In this document: positions 44,046 to 53,768 of the stretch, in pieces
Position numbering within the stretch: position 1 is the first letter of the stretch
Layout: each line of letters begins with the position of its first letter
Assembly (NCBI RefSeq): GCF_002952775.1
Contig: NZ_CP025066.1
Coordinates: 682,001-746,000 of the forward strand
Reading direction: 5' to 3'
Length of the DNA stretch: 64,000 nucleotides
Source: Halalkaliarchaeum desulfuricum
Lineage (GTDB): Archaea; Halobacteriota; Halobacteria; Halobacteriales; Haloferacaceae
Program-made: the position numbers and the translations under genes
Notes under the pieces: generated by a model
The model's input: only the letters and a program-made list of their open reading frames with translations
Told to the model about the DNA's origin: nothing
Databases searched by the model: none

Positions 44046-44915
44046 TCACTCCGTGAGTGTGAGCTGTGCGAGGGTGGCGAACATCGCTTCTTCCGTTCGC
44101 ACGACCTCGCTCGCCTGTCGTGGGATCGTGTTCGACCAGAGGTCGAACCCACGGCCGGGTTCGACTGTCCCGTCGACGACTGAATCCACACCGGAGTCCG
44201 CCTCCGGAGGGATCTCGTCGGCGGAGATCCCGAGTATTTCCGGAAGCCCGCGCCCTGGCGAGCCGAAGGCGACGGTGAACCCGTCTTCCAGCTTCGGCGC
44301 GAGCGTCGCCAGCCGCGAGATGGTCGTCGGTCGACCGTGTCTCGAGGTGGCGATCCGCGGCTTCGGTCCGCGGGCGAGTGCTTCCGACAGGTCCGTGGAG
44401 ACCACCTGAAAGCCCTCCTCGGGCTTCCCGGTGATCCGGGCACGGACCGGTTCTCTCGAATCGATTCTGATGGTGACGCGCTCCCCCTCCTCGAGTTCCA
44501 TTCCGGATGGAACGAGGAGCGAGATCGGGTGTTGCAGTTCGCAATTGACCCGAACGCGACCTTCAGGTCCGACCTCAGTCACGATTCCCTGTGTTGACGA
44601 CTCGGAACCGTTCGGATCCGAGCCGGCCTCCGACGGAAGCCGAAGCGGCGGGAGCACGCCGACGTACTGCAGCGCGTCGCGTTGTCCCCAGAGATCCTTC
44701 CGGAGTTCCGGGGGCGTCGCGGCGTACCGCAGCACGGTTTCGACGAACTCGCCGCCGAAGCGGCGTTCGCCTTCCCGGTCCGGGAAGACGACCAGCCTGC
44801 TCGCCCCGAACACCGCCGCCGCGCGGGCGACGGTGCCGAGCTTGCGAGTTGCCTCGCGTTTGTCCTCGGCTTCGCGAACGAGCGAGGACGGCACCAGGAT
44901 GTGGATACCGTCCAT
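44046..44915 (-). CDS. SPOUT-family RNA methyltransferase (DUF171)
   Basis: 289 residues. The SPOUT knot is split by an inserted OB-like domain, as in DUF171 proteins: IHILVPSSLVREAEDKREATRKLGTVARAAAVFGASRLVVFPD at the start, the insert around 95-150, and the C-terminal knot FTVAFGSPGRGLPEILG with GSPGRG in the AdoMet loop. Relatives are thought to methylate 23S rRNA uridine, fitting a gene that leads the L3 operon. The ATG at 44915 is chosen over a TTG at 44939; a minus-strand CTTTTAGGG near 44960 suggests the promoter of the whole superoperon. Confidence 0.82.
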   Translation of the reverse strand: MDGIHILVPSSLVREAEDKREATRKLGTVARAAAVFGASRLVVFPDREGERRFGGEFVETVLRYAATPPELRKDLWGQRDALQYVGVLPPLRLPSEAGSDPNGSESSTQGIVTEVGPEGRVRVNCELQHPISLLVPSGMELEEGERVTIRIDSREPVRARITGKPEEGFQVVSTDLSEALARGPKPRIATSRHGRPTTISRLATLAPKLEDGFTVAFGSPGRGLPEILGISADEIPPEADSGVDSVVDGTVEPGRGFDLWSNTIPRQASEVVRTEEAMFATLAQLTLTE

Positions 44916-45116
44916 GGCTTCCGTCACGAGACTGTACAAGTCTTACCAAATCAGGCCCTAAAAGGATAGCGAAACCGATCCGGGCTGAAAAGTGTTCACA
45001 CGGATGATATCGGGGGCGTGCGTCCCCCTTTGGGTGATCGAGTTCGCGGAAATATATTCCGGATTGCAAACTGTCGATCGCATCGTCAGTCGGGTCGTCG
45101 GGGTAGTAGTTCGGAA

Positions 45117-45128
45117 GCCTTAATAGTC
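45117..45128 (+). promoter_or_regulatory. Probable tRNA-Gly promoter
   Basis: CCTTAATAGTCC is a TATA-like box about 40 bp upstream of the tRNA, the normal distance for an archaeal tRNA with a short 5' leader cut by RNase P. Confidence 0.45.
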
Positions 45129-45166
45129 CCCTGCCAGTTATTTTCTGATGCGGAGAAACGCAGTAC

Positions 45167-45237
45167 GCGCTGGTAGTGTAGTGGTATCACGTGACCTTGC
45201 CATGGTCGCAACCGGGGTTCAAATCCCCGCCAGCGCA
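45167..45237 (+). tRNA. tRNA-Gly (anticodon GCC)
   Basis: 71 nt. The acceptor arms GCGCTGG (45167-45173) and CCAGCGC (45230-45236) pair fully. The anticodon stem TGACC/GGTCG (one G-T pair) holds loop TTGCCAT with GCC at 45199-45201. The T arm is CCGGGGTTCAAATCCCCG. No CCA is encoded, as usual in archaea. No intron is visible. Confidence 0.95.
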
Positions 45238-45630
45238 CTTCTCTCGATCACAACACTGCGAGCGACTCGCGAAGCGATGTCGCTCGCTTCCCGTGTTCGA
45301 GTGAATCGATACCTGCGGGCGATTTGAATCAGACGAGTCGCAGCCCGGAACGGCGCGAAGCGCCGCATGCCCGGACCGCTCGGCGTGGTTCAAATCCCCC
45401 GCCAGCGCACTCCCTGCGGCCGTGCGCCGGCTGTAGTCCCCCTCGCTCGGCTCACGGCTCCCTTCGGTCCCCGTTCGCACGCCGAGGTCTCGTTTCACTC
45501 GACCTCGCACCGCTCGCGGGACTCCACGCCAGCACATAACGCCCGATACAACGCCCGAAACGCCAAGAAGATCTGATACAACCCTTCTCTCGAGGGGAAT
45601 TTTATACGCTGGTCGTTACAGTACTGAAAT
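45238..45630. other. Gap with partial tRNA copy, no supported gene
   Basis: 393 bp, GC-rich at first. The stretch has no coding frame with family signal. It carries the second tRNA-Gly 3' end at 45387-45409 and ends in an AT-rich TTTTATAC near 45600, a probable TATA box for the serine hydrolase gene starting at 45631. Confidence 0.55.
45387..45409 (+). repeat. Duplicated 3' end of tRNA-Gly (attachment-site-like)
   Basis: GGTTCAAATCCCCCGCCAGCGCA repeats the T arm and acceptor end of the tRNA at 45216-45237 with one inserted C. tRNA 3' ends are favourite integration sites for halophile viruses and islands, and integration leaves such a second copy. Only about 170 bp separates the two, so an element has been excised or deleted. 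No integrase gene is nearby. Confidence 0.6.
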
Positions 45631-47256
45631 ATGCGCCCTCCACGACGTGCGGTACTCACCAGCCTCGCCACCGTCCCTGTCATACTGGCTGGCTGCCAGA
45701 CCCTCCGCCCCGCTGACGACAGTACTCCTGAATCAGACCCCGAGGATATCGAGGATAATGAGACCACACCGAGCCACGGTGAGGAAGCTGCAACCACCAC
45801 ACCTCCGGAGGTCACTGCCAGAATCGACCTTCGAGTCGAACGAACGGTGGCACCCGTCGCAGTTCTGGCGGACGCATCGGAGTCGACCGTTCCGGACGAC
45901 CGGAACGTGACCTACGAGTGGCAGATCGTCCCCGAAAGTGGACAGCGAGTCAACCGGACCGGCCCCGCACTGAGCTACGGCTTCGAAACACCGGGAACAC
46001 ACCGTCTCTCCGTGACTGTCGTCGCGGAGGATGGAGACACCACGATGAGTGACACCGACGAGACGACTGTGTCCGTCGACGAACGTGGTCCTGACCGCCG
46101 ACCGGTGACTGGAACGTTCGTTCCGGAGTTTGCTCGACTCGACGAGGCTATGTTGGACTATCTGGAGGCAATGGACGCGACTGCGGGCGCACTCGCGGTC
46201 GCTTCCGACGGCGAAGTGCTGCTCGAACGAGGGTACGGCTGGGCAGATGCAGACCAGTCAGAACCAACGCCGTCGACCGCGGTCTTTCGCATCGGAAGTA
46301 TCAGCAAGGGACTCACCGCCGCACTCGTAGATCAACTCGTTCACGAGGGAACACTGGAGCGTGACGACCCACTCCTCGAGTATCTCTCCATCGACCCACC
46401 GGCAAACGAACTCGCCGACGAACGGTTGGCCGAGGTTACGGTCGAACACGCGCTCGACCACCGCGGCGGGTGGAACCGGTTCGAGACGGGCGATCACATC
46501 TGGGACGCCTTCGCCATCGCCGAGACGCTGGGGCTGGATGAGCCGCCGGATCTCGAGGACGCCATCGCGTTCCTGCTCGATCATCCGCTCCACTACGATC
46601 CGGGAACCGACGCCATCTACAGCAACGACGGCTACGTCATGCTCGGCGGTGTCGTGAGTGGCGTCTTGGGCGTGGACTACCAGGACGCAGTCGAAGACCG
46701 ATTGCTGGAACCGCTCGGACTCACTGCCGACGTGGGTGTCGCGCAGGCCGACCCGGAGCGACGACATCCTGACGAGGTCTGGTACGATCCCCGCGATAGG
46801 ATGGGCGAACGAACCGAGTGTCCGAACGCACTGACGCTCGACGAGGACGAGACCGTTCCCTGTCCGGACGGCGGTCGCCTGTTCGATCACGTCCTGCCCG
46901 CCGCAGGACACAGGGCTCGACTACGCGGGGTCGCTCTCCTTGCCGACGAAATACCCCTCGATGTCGGACCACCTGACGAGGTCTCCGGGGACTCCGGCGA
47001 ACGAACACTGTTCGGTGGCGTCCCGGGGGCGTTCGCCATGGCGGGCCGACACTCCTCGGGCCTGACCGTCGGTGCGGCGATGAATCGGCGCGCTGAGGCC
47101 GAGAATACCATCGAGGACCGTGTGTTCGGGGGTCTTGACGAGTTGACGATCTCAGAGACGATCCCTGAGATACCCCTCCACGTTACTGCGGAAAAACATC
47201 AAGTCAAGTGGATAATAGATTCGTATATGGGGGGAGGCTCATACCGAACCGAGTAG
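45631..47256 (+). CDS. Secreted serine hydrolase (beta-lactamase/class C-like) lipoprotein
   Basis: 541 residues. The N-terminus PPRRAVLTSLATVPVILAGC is a Tat-type signal with lipobox LAGC, so the protein is exported folded and lipid-anchored. Residues 60-140 form a PKD-like beta domain (VAPVAVLADASES...YGFETPGTHRLSVTVVAEDG). The hydrolase domain follows, with the SxxK motif in GSISKGL and the YSN motif in YSNDGYVMLGG. It probably acts on peptides or esters at the cell surface; the substrate is unknown. A TATA-like box near 45600 precedes it. Confidence 0.82.
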   Translation: MRPPRRAVLTSLATVPVILAGCQTLRPADDSTPESDPEDIEDNETTPSHGEEAATTTPPEVTARIDLRVERTVAPVAVLADASESTVPDDRNVTYEWQIVPESGQRVNRTGPALSYGFETPGTHRLSVTVVAEDGDTTMSDTDETTVSVDERGPDRRPVTGTFVPEFARLDEAMLDYLEAMDATAGALAVASDGEVLLERGYGWADADQSEPTPSTAVFRIGSISKGLTAALVDQLVHEGTLERDDPLLEYLSIDPPANELADERLAEVTVEHALDHRGGWNRFETGDHIWDAFAIAETLGLDEPPDLEDAIAFLLDHPLHYDPGTDAIYSNDGYVMLGGVVSGVLGVDYQDAVEDRLLEPLGLTADVGVAQADPERRHPDEVWYDPRDRMGERTECPNALTLDEDETVPCPDGGRLFDHVLPAAGHRARLRGVALLADEIPLDVGPPDEVSGDSGERTLFGGVPGAFAMAGRHSSGLTVGAAMNRRAEAENTIEDRVFGGLDELTISETIPEIPLHVTAEKHQVKWIIDSYMGGGSYRTE

Positions 47257-47446
47257 AACAGCAGAATCTATTTGGGAATTCGTAGGGAGGACAATGCAAG
47301 ATCCTGCGCGCGAATGCAGCAAGATTCGATGCTCAGCGATACTGATAAGCGATTAGCGAAGATATTATCCGCAAAGACCCTAAGGCGATAGACACTTTCA
47401 TTCATACAGCTACGAAGACATTCTCGACCTGTATCTGGTAACGATT

Positions 47447-48688
47447 TTAACTGAAATCTTCAATAGACGCCTGCCCGTTAAGGTCCGATGGTGATTGATA
47501 CTTTTCAAACTCTTCGTCAACGTCATCAACGAGATCTTCAATTGGTTTTTCAATCACGCCAATTATATCAGATGCATGATATACCTTATACCGGTCTTTT
47601 CCGGTCACTTCAGTCAGTACACCATCATCTTCAAGTTCATAAATCGCACTTCGAGCAGCCTGGTAACCAACATCTGCCCTGTCTTCGGCCTGGGTTATAG
47701 TAATTACTGGGTTTTTAAATAACTCATAGATAATGGTGAGGAGTGTTTCCGACCTCCGTCCCTGATAATCTTCCCGATATTTATCTCTGAGTTCTAACAA
47801 TTCTTTAGATCTTATGAACACTTCCTTACTCTGGTCAATAACTCCATCAAGGAAAAATGACATCCATTCTTCCCATTCCCCTTTTGAATTCACATTAAAT
47901 AATCGATCAACATACTCGTCTCGATATTGATTGAAATAGGAACTAAGATAGAGGAAGGGGTCTGGAAGTAACCCCCATTTATCCATTAGGAGAGTTATAA
48001 TTAACCGTCCCATCCGTCCGTTCCCGTCTGTGAATGGATGGATAGTTTCAAATTGATAATGTATTAGCGAAATATCAATAAGCGGGTCAAATTTTGGTCC
48101 ATTCTGAATATACTCAATCAATTCCTCCATCTCGTATGTCACTCGATGGGAAGCAGGTGGGACAAACCGTGCCTCTCGAGGATCTCTACTTCCGATTGCT
48201 CTTTGATCTGGTCGGAATTCGCCAGGATTTTTTTCACCACCTCTAACATCGCTCATCAGAATTTCGTGGAGTTCTTTCAGGAGTTCAGCTGTAATCTCTG
48301 ATTCACCAATCCTGTTCAGACCCTGCTGGGTGGCTTTAACATAGTTGAAGACTTCAGCAGCTTCATGACGCGTGGTTCCCTCTATAGCATCTTCTTCTCC
48401 AGCTTCATGGGCATAAACAGCCGAAACAGTAGCATATGTTCCTTCAATTCGAGACGAAAAGACTGCCTCTCTTCTAATAAATGGCCCTAGAAGGAGCATT
48501 CGAGATTCATAGACCATTTGGCCGATCCCAGCCAGTTTCCCGACAGTACCGCGTGCTTCTGTAAGTTTTTCAATTAATTCTTGTGTGTATTCGAAATCGG
48601 GTGGTAACGACTCAGGGTTATAAGTCGGATAGCCCTGTTCCGTACTGATTTCTCCAGGGTAGTTCCCGGTAAAGAGTGTCGGGTCCAT
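47447..48688 (-). CDS. Class II Fic-family protein
   Basis: 413 residues. It has an N-terminal Fic_N-like region (PPDFEYTQELIEKLTEARGTVGKLAG), the self-inhibition motif in FSSRIEGT (S-x3-E-G), the Fic core HPFTDGNGRMGRLII, and a C-terminal winged helix (ITITQAEDRADVGYQAARSAIYELEDDGVL). The full HxFxDGNGRxxR motif predicts AMP transfer to a protein side chain, held in check by its own helix. It is much more AT-rich than neighbouring genes and stands alone between a lipoprotein gene and an AT-rich gap, which suggests recent acquisition. Confidence 0.9.
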   Translation of the reverse strand: MDPTLFTGNYPGEISTEQGYPTYNPESLPPDFEYTQELIEKLTEARGTVGKLAGIGQMVYESRMLLLGPFIRREAVFSSRIEGTYATVSAVYAHEAGEEDAIEGTTRHEAAEVFNYVKATQQGLNRIGESEITAELLKELHEILMSDVRGGEKNPGEFRPDQRAIGSRDPREARFVPPASHRVTYEMEELIEYIQNGPKFDPLIDISLIHYQFETIHPFTDGNGRMGRLIITLLMDKWGLLPDPFLYLSSYFNQYRDEYVDRLFNVNSKGEWEEWMSFFLDGVIDQSKEVFIRSKELLELRDKYREDYQGRRSETLLTIIYELFKNPVITITQAEDRADVGYQAARSAIYELEDDGVLTEVTGKDRYKVYHASDIIGVIEKPIEDLVDDVDEEFEKYQSPSDLNGQASIEDFS

Positions 48689-49234
48689 CAGTAAAACAAC
48701 ATCGGCTCCTCTAACATTAATCTTCCTCTATTATACAAAGTTAGAGGTGCGGGGTGCGTTCTAATTTTATCTACCATCAACTTAGCGAGGAAATCCGGTA
48801 GAAGATACTGGTACGGGAATCATTGAAAAGTAGTTCTCTTAACTTGCTTAGCCTAATTTAGCGTCTCTTATGCCAGTCTAATGTTGGCTCGAATAGCAGG
48901 TGAGAAAGTTAGAGCGAAAAGTTGAGTGGAGCTCGACTTTGAAACGCTTACATCATACTCGACCTCAAGTTGTACTGACCGCATTCTCTACATCTTGCAC
49001 GCTTACAAGAAACTATATCAGTAGACTGGAAGTTAAGCAACAACACAAGCGAAAGTCAACCCAGTGTGGCGCTCTCCAAATCCATGAAACAGCGTGCAGA
49101 GGGAGAAAAGAACGGTCGATGAACTATTGGATAACCGGCGCCCCTCGAACCAGGGGAATACTCCACAGTAGATTACCAGCCAAAAACAATATCGCAGGGA
49201 TAAGATTAGTGTTTCCCGACGAGAATACCCGCAT
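48689..49234. other. AT-rich intergenic region
   Basis: 546 bp upstream of the Fic gene and of a small membrane-protein gene. A 112-codon frame at 48900-49238 shows no haloarchaeal composition or domain. I see no RNA gene or repeat in it. It probably arrived with the Fic gene. Confidence 0.45.
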
Positions 49235-49447
49235 ATGAATTTCGACCTGCCCAAAACCGTCGGCGCATTCGTCCTCGTACTCGTGATCGGAATCGGCTCA
49301 CTGTTCATTCTTCCAGAAGTGACGCCAATGGCCCCGATGACGACACAAACGATCCTGATGATGGTGTTGCCATCGATGGTGATATTCGGCGCGGTTATGG
49401 TCCTCATAGGGGTAAAACACGGTGAATACCGAGCCATGAATGTCTGA
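49235..49447 (+). CDS. Small two-helix membrane protein
   Basis: 70 residues with two hydrophobic segments (VGAFVLVLVIGIGSLFILP and ILMMVLPSMVIFGAVMVLIGVKHGEYRAMN). It looks like a haloarchaeal small membrane protein family of unknown role. A monocistronic gene. Confidence 0.7.
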   Translation: MNFDLPKTVGAFVLVLVIGIGSLFILPEVTPMAPMTTQTILMMVLPSMVIFGAVMVLIGVKHGEYRAMNV

Positions 49448-49558
49448 CCCCCGATAGCCCACCCCGATCGCCCGGCAGAGACCTACCAACGGAAACGAAA
49501 GTGGCTATTTGCGCCATCTGACAGCTTATGCGGGTCGGGTCCGTACGATCACTCACGC

Positions 49559-50158
49559 ATGAAACCTTCCCGCCGCCAGTTCTTGGTCGCCGGCGCCGGA
49601 GCCGGCGTCACCATACTCACTGGGTGTATTGCTGAAGCACCCGAGGATAACGGTGATGAGAACGACGGGACACCCGAGGACCTCCCGGGTCCAGTAACGG
49701 ACTACACCGTGGTATCAGTCACCAGGGAATACGCCGGCGACTGGTGGCGCGAACCCGACGATGGCCCGGGAATCGCCGTCGTCTTGACCGATCCCGACGA
49801 GGTGCGGGCGGTCGTCGAGACCGACGAGGAGGTCGAGCAATTCATCGACGAAACCGACTTCGCCGCAGACGCGGTCTATTACCTCGAGGGCGTCGGCCCC
49901 AACGCGTGTTACTCCCGTCTCGATGTGGAAGAACTGGTCGTCATCGTGAATGGTGACTACACGCTCCAGGCTACCGTCCGGGCACGGGATGTCTCTGATG
50001 ACGACGAGGACTGTCCCCAGGTCCACAGTTTCCCGTCGGTGCTGTTGCGGGTCGAAAGCGAGGTGACGATCGACGACGCCACGTTCCGGATGGTCGATGG
50101 CTGGGAAAACGAAGACTCGGTCTCACCCATGGATATCGGAACGTTTGCACAGGAGTGA
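49559..50158 (+). CDS. Tat-exported lipoprotein, unknown function
   Basis: 199 residues. KPSRRQFLVAGAGAGVTILTGC is a Tat signal with twin arginine and lipobox TGC, followed by a short acidic linker. The mature domain is beta-rich (YTVVSVTREYAGDWW, AVVLTDPDEVRAVVETDEEVEQFIDETDF, PNACYSRLDVEELVVIVNGDYTLQATVRARDVS) with two cysteines (NACYS, DDEDCPQ) that may form a disulphide. Many halophile surface lipoproteins have this form. Function unknown. Confidence 0.75.
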   Translation: MKPSRRQFLVAGAGAGVTILTGCIAEAPEDNGDENDGTPEDLPGPVTDYTVVSVTREYAGDWWREPDDGPGIAVVLTDPDEVRAVVETDEEVEQFIDETDFAADAVYYLEGVGPNACYSRLDVEELVVIVNGDYTLQATVRARDVSDDDEDCPQVHSFPSVLLRVESEVTIDDATFRMVDGWENEDSVSPMDIGTFAQE

Positions 50159-50238
50159 CCTGGACTCACCTCTTATAACAGTCTCGAGCGGTAGGGCGGC
50201 CTCGGACTCCACCGGCGGATCCGAGAGAGATCGCGACG

Positions 50239-50661
50239 TTATCCCTCGTAGGGCGGCGAGTGCGACTGAATGACCTCGGAAATCAGCCCCAGTTCGCCCC
50301 CGATCAGTACGAGGACGTCGTCGATCGTGAATATCCCAACAAGTTCGCCGTCCTCGGTGATCGGGATCCGACGGACCCCCGCCTCGCGGGCGGTCTGTAA
50401 CCCCTCGTAGATCGTGGCGTCGCTCTCGACGGTGACCGGATCGTCCGTCATGACGTCGGCGACGGTCGCCGCCCGCGGGTCGTCGAACTCCCAGATCCCG
50501 ACGCCGACGTCCCGATCGGTCACGATCCCAACCGGTTGGTCGCCCTCCGTGACGACCACGCTGCCGATGTGTTTGTCCCGCATCGTCGTTGCAACTTCCT
50601 CGATTCCGGCGTCCGGCGATACTGTGATTACGTCAGTTCGGGCGATGTATTGAACGGTCAT
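50239..50661 (-). CDS. CBS-domain pair protein
   Basis: 140 residues made of two CBS motifs: VSPDAGIEEVATTMRDKHIGSVVVTEGDQPVGIVTDRDV and VESDATIYEGLQTAREAGVRRIPITEDGELVGIFTIDDVLVLIGGEL. CBS pairs bind adenosine-containing ligands such as AMP, ATP or AdoMet and act as energy sensors for a partner protein. No partner is fused or adjacent. Confidence 0.88.
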   Translation of the reverse strand: MTVQYIARTDVITVSPDAGIEEVATTMRDKHIGSVVVTEGDQPVGIVTDRDVGVGIWEFDDPRAATVADVMTDDPVTVESDATIYEGLQTAREAGVRRIPITEDGELVGIFTIDDVLVLIGGELGLISEVIQSHSPPYEG

Positions 50662-50731
50662 GTGTTTGTATTTCGAGTGGTTTCGCGCGTTTTGTCAAAA
50701 ATCGGTCGGATGTTCCCGTCGAGCGGTACCG

Positions 50732-51907
50732 CTACCGTTCCTCGAGCGGGACGAACTCCTGGCTCGTCGGGCCGACGTACCGCGCACGCGGCCGGATGAG
50801 TCGATTGTCCTCCACGTACTCGAGGATGTGGGCCATCCAGCCGCCGACGCGGCTCATCGCGAAGATCGGGGTATACAGGTCGATCGGAATGCCGAGCTGG
50901 TAGTAGACCGACCCCGAATAGAAGTCGACGTTCGGGGCGATGTTCTTCTCGGGCAACCCGATCTCATCTGTGAGGTAGCGCTCGACCGCGGTGGTGTAGT
51001 CGTGCCACTTCGTCTCGCCAGTGGATTCAGCCAGCAGCGCGCTCCGCTCCTCGAGGATCTTCGCGCGGGGGTCCTTGACGTTGTACACGCGGTGTCCCCA
51101 GCCGGGGATTCGACCGCCTTCCTCGAGGGTCTGTTCGACCCACTCGATCGGATCGAGACCGCTCTCGTCGAGGTCCATCAGGGTGTACATCACGTCCTGG
51201 TTGGCTCCGCCGTGCCAGTGGCCCGCAAGCGCGCCGATCCCGCCGGTGACCGCATTATAAACGTCCGCGTAGGTGCTGACGATCACCATCGTCGTGAACG
51301 TCGAGGCGTTCAACCCGTGGTCGGCGTGCAGCGTCAGCGCCATGTCGAACGTCTCGGCGGCGATCTCGTCGGGCTCCTCGCCGGTTAGCATGTACAGGAA
51401 GTTCTCGGCGTGACCGAGATCCGCACGCGGTTCGATCGGCTCCTCGCCGCGTCGGTAGCGATCGAACGCCGCCAGGACGGTCGGGATCTTGGCGGTGATC
51501 CGCCGGCCGTCCCTGGCCATCGCTGCCATGTCCTCGGGCTCTGCGTCGGGTTCCGGATCGTACGCCGACAGCATCGACACCCCCGTCCGGAGGGCTGCCA
51601 TCGGATCCTCGTCCTGGCGGGCGAGTTCCGCCATGAGCTCCAGCACGCCGTCGCCGACGGGGCGCTCCTGGGCCATCGGCTCGACGAACGCCTCGAGTTC
51701 GTCGCGATCGGGAAGTTCACCGTGCCACAGCAGGTGGAGAACCTCCTCGAAACTCGCTCCCGTCGCGAGGTCTTCGATCTCGTATCCCCGGTATATGAGT
51801 CGACCGGCGTCGCCGTCGATGTCGCTCAACGATGAGCTGTCCACGACCACGCCTTCGAGTCCACGGTTCAGTTCCGGCCGCGTGATCTCTTGCAGGAGTT
51901 CCACCAT
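50732..51907 (-). CDS. gltA: Citrate synthase
   Basis: 391 residues, the short archaeal/Gram-positive type. Conserved elements: LNRGLEGVVVDSSSLSDIDGDAGRLIYRGYEIEDLATGASFEEVLHLLWHGELP, HADHGLNASTFTTMVIVSTYADVYNAVTGGIGALAGHWHGGANQ (catalytic His region), IPGWGHRVYNVKDPRAKIL and DFYSGSVYYQLGIP. It joins acetyl-CoA and oxaloacetate to start the citric acid cycle. It stands alone in front of the tungstate transporter operon. Confidence 0.96.
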   Translation of the reverse strand: MVELLQEITRPELNRGLEGVVVDSSSLSDIDGDAGRLIYRGYEIEDLATGASFEEVLHLLWHGELPDRDELEAFVEPMAQERPVGDGVLELMAELARQDEDPMAALRTGVSMLSAYDPEPDAEPEDMAAMARDGRRITAKIPTVLAAFDRYRRGEEPIEPRADLGHAENFLYMLTGEEPDEIAAETFDMALTLHADHGLNASTFTTMVIVSTYADVYNAVTGGIGALAGHWHGGANQDVMYTLMDLDESGLDPIEWVEQTLEEGGRIPGWGHRVYNVKDPRAKILEERSALLAESTGETKWHDYTTAVERYLTDEIGLPEKNIAPNVDFYSGSVYYQLGIPIDLYTPIFAMSRVGGWMAHILEYVEDNRLIRPRARYVGPTSQEFVPLEER

Positions 51908-52051
51908 ACCTCACTGTTCGTAGACCCCCATGAAAATTCATACTACTTTTCCCGGCGCGTCGAAGCGGGGGTAGACCGGGGCAGGTTCCCGCGGGACGAC
52001 GCTCGGGCCAAGGGTCGCTGTCTCCCGGTGTGAAACTACTAACAGTTACAT

Positions 52052-52060
52052 TATAAGGAA
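52052..52060 (+). promoter_or_regulatory. TATA-like box ahead of the tungstate transporter operon
   Basis: ATTATAAGG about 45-50 bp before the tupA ATG suggests a transcription start about 20 bp ahead of the coding sequence. The ModE-like regulator encoded at the operon end may bind near here; I see no clear palindrome. Confidence 0.4.
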
Positions 52061-52100
52061 AGTTCTAAGTACGTACCCAGATACGGTTGTATCATATACG

Positions 52101-53018
52101 ATGCAACGCCGCGAGTTCATCGCAGCCGTCACCCTCGGAGCGTCGACAGCCACCGCCGGCTGCGTCACGAGCGGCAGCGAAGGGACCGGGGGACCCGCGG
52201 GACTCGATGGCGACACGCTCACGCTCACGACGACGACGAGTACATACGACACCGGACTCGTCGACGAACTCAACGCGAGCTTTCAGGAGCGCTTCGGCGC
52301 CACCGTCCACGCGATCGATCAGGGGACCGGCGCCGCGCTGGAAACGGGACGAAACGGCGACTGTGACGTCGTGTTGGTTCACGCGCGGGCGCTCGAGGAC
52401 GAATTCCTGCGCGAGGGATACGGCGTGAACCGGCGGGACCTGATGTACAACGACTTCGTCGTCGTGGGCCCCGAAGCGGATCCGGCCGGCGTCGACGGCG
52501 CCGACGGCGTAATCGCGGCGTTCGAGGCGATCGCCGGTTCGGAGTCGACGTTCGTCTCCAGAGGCGACGACTCCGGAACCTACGCCAGGGAACAGACCAT
52601 CTGGGAGGAATCGACCGCCCAGCCGGGTGGGGAGTGGTACCGAGAGGCCGGCGCTGGGATGGGCGAGGTGTTGACCCAGGCCGCCCAGTCCGGTGGCTAC
52701 ACACTGGCTGACCGCGGGACGTTCATCTCGATGCGGTCGCAGATCGAGCTCGGGATCCGGCTGCAGGGCCCCATCGAGGACGGCCCGGAACTGCTCTGGA
52801 ACCGCTACGGGATCGTGGCGGTGAACCCCGCTGTCCACGATGGAGTCGCCTACGACCTCGCGATGGCGTACATCGGGTTCGTCACCTCGCCTGCGGGCCA
52901 GCGGATCATCGAGGAGTACACCGTCGACGGCGAGCGACTGTTCGTCCCCGAAGCGGTGTCGGCGGAACCGAACTTCCGACAGTACGTCCCCGAGGGCTGG
53001 GACCCCGAGGAGGAGTAA
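52101..53018 (+). CDS. tupA: Tungstate ABC transporter substrate-binding lipoprotein
   Basis: 305 residues. [19 protein letters not shown] is a signal with lipobox AGC, so it is a surface-anchored binding protein. The binding-site motifs match Tup[20 protein letters not shown] (TTTS), [43 protein letters not shown] and [18 protein letters not shown] (SRGDDSGT). TupA picks out tungstate over molybdate, needed for tungsten enzymes such as aldehyde ferredoxin oxidoreductase. Permease and ATPase genes follow at once. Confidence 0.92.
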   Translation: MQRREFIAAVTLGASTATAGCVTSGSEGTGGPAGLDGDTLTLTTTTSTYDTGLVDELNASFQERFGATVHAIDQGTGAALETGRNGDCDVVLVHARALEDEFLREGYGVNRRDLMYNDFVVVGPEADPAGVDGADGVIAAFEAIAGSESTFVSRGDDSGTYAREQTIWEESTAQPGGEWYREAGAGMGEVLTQAAQSGGYTLADRGTFISMRSQIELGIRLQGPIEDGPELLWNRYGIVAVNPAVHDGVAYDLAMAYIGFVTSPAGQRIIEEYTVDGERLFVPEAVSAEPNFRQYVPEGWDPEEE

Positions 53019-53021
53019 CCG

Positions 53022-53768
53022 ATGCCCGCACCGACGGCCGTGATGGTGGTGTCCCTGCTTTCGGTCGTACCGGACGCCAGCATCCTCGCCCTGCTCGTCG
53101 ATTTTCCGTTCGACCGCAACTACCTGACGAGCATCGTCTACGTCTCGCTGTACGTGAGCCTCACCGCTGTCACGTTGAGCACGCTGTTCAGCCTCCCGAT
53201 CGCAATGCTCGTCGGCTTCTCGGAGTTTCCCGGCAAGGGGTTCGTCGTAGCCCTGATAAACACCGGAATGGGCTTCCCCAGCGTCGTCGTCGGGCTCGTC
53301 GTACTGTTTGCGGTCTCGAGTCAGGGGCCGCTGGGCGCGTTCGATCTGGTGTTCACCAGGGAGGCGATGATCATCTCACAGTTCGTCCTCGCGGCGCCGG
53401 TGATCACGGGCGTGAGCCTCGCGGCGGTCACCAGCGTCCAGCAGGGCGTTCGGGACGCCGCCTACGCGATGGGCGGTACCCGGCTCGACGTGGCACTCGT
53501 CACAATCAAGGAGGCCCGATACGGGATCGCGACCGGCGTGCTCGCCGGGCTCGGGCGGGCGATAAGCGAGGTCGGGTCGGTGCTCATCGTCGGCGGGAAC
53601 ATCGTCACCGCCGACGGGACCTCGGTCACCCGGACGCTGACGACGGCGATCCAGCTCGAGGCCCGCCAGGGCCGCTTCGAGCTCGCCTTGCTCCTGGGAG
53701 GCGTGCTGGTCGCGCTCGTGCTGTTGATCAACGGCGTCGTGCTCCGCCTCGGAGGTGGACGAATATGA
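53022..53768 (+). CDS. tupB: Tungstate ABC transporter permease
   Basis: 248 residues with about five membrane segments, opening [22 protein letters not shown]. The MetI-type cytoplasmic loop is [52 protein letters not shown], which couples to the ATPase. It starts 3 bp after tupA and overlaps tupC as ATGA. Confidence 0.92.
   Translation: MPAPTAVMVVSLLSVVPDASILALLVDFPFDRNYLTSIVYVSLYVSLTAVTLSTLFSLPIAMLVGFSEFPGKGFVVALINTGMGFPSVVVGLVVLFAVSSQGPLGAFDLVFTREAMIISQFVLAAPVITGVSLAAVTSVQQGVRDAAYAMGGTRLDVALVTIKEARYGIATGVLAGLGRAISEVGSVLIVGGNIVTADGTSVTRTLTTAIQLEARQGRFELALLLGGVLVALVLLINGVVLRLGGGRI

Noticed and set aside
45528-45537. A third copy of the tRNA-Gly acceptor end
   Set aside because: Only GCCAGC is shared; this is within chance for GC-rich DNA.
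48900-49238. A 112-codon plus-strand frame upstream of the small membrane protein
   Set aside because: It is basic and Ser/Thr-rich, unlike haloarchaeal proteins, and has no recognised domain.
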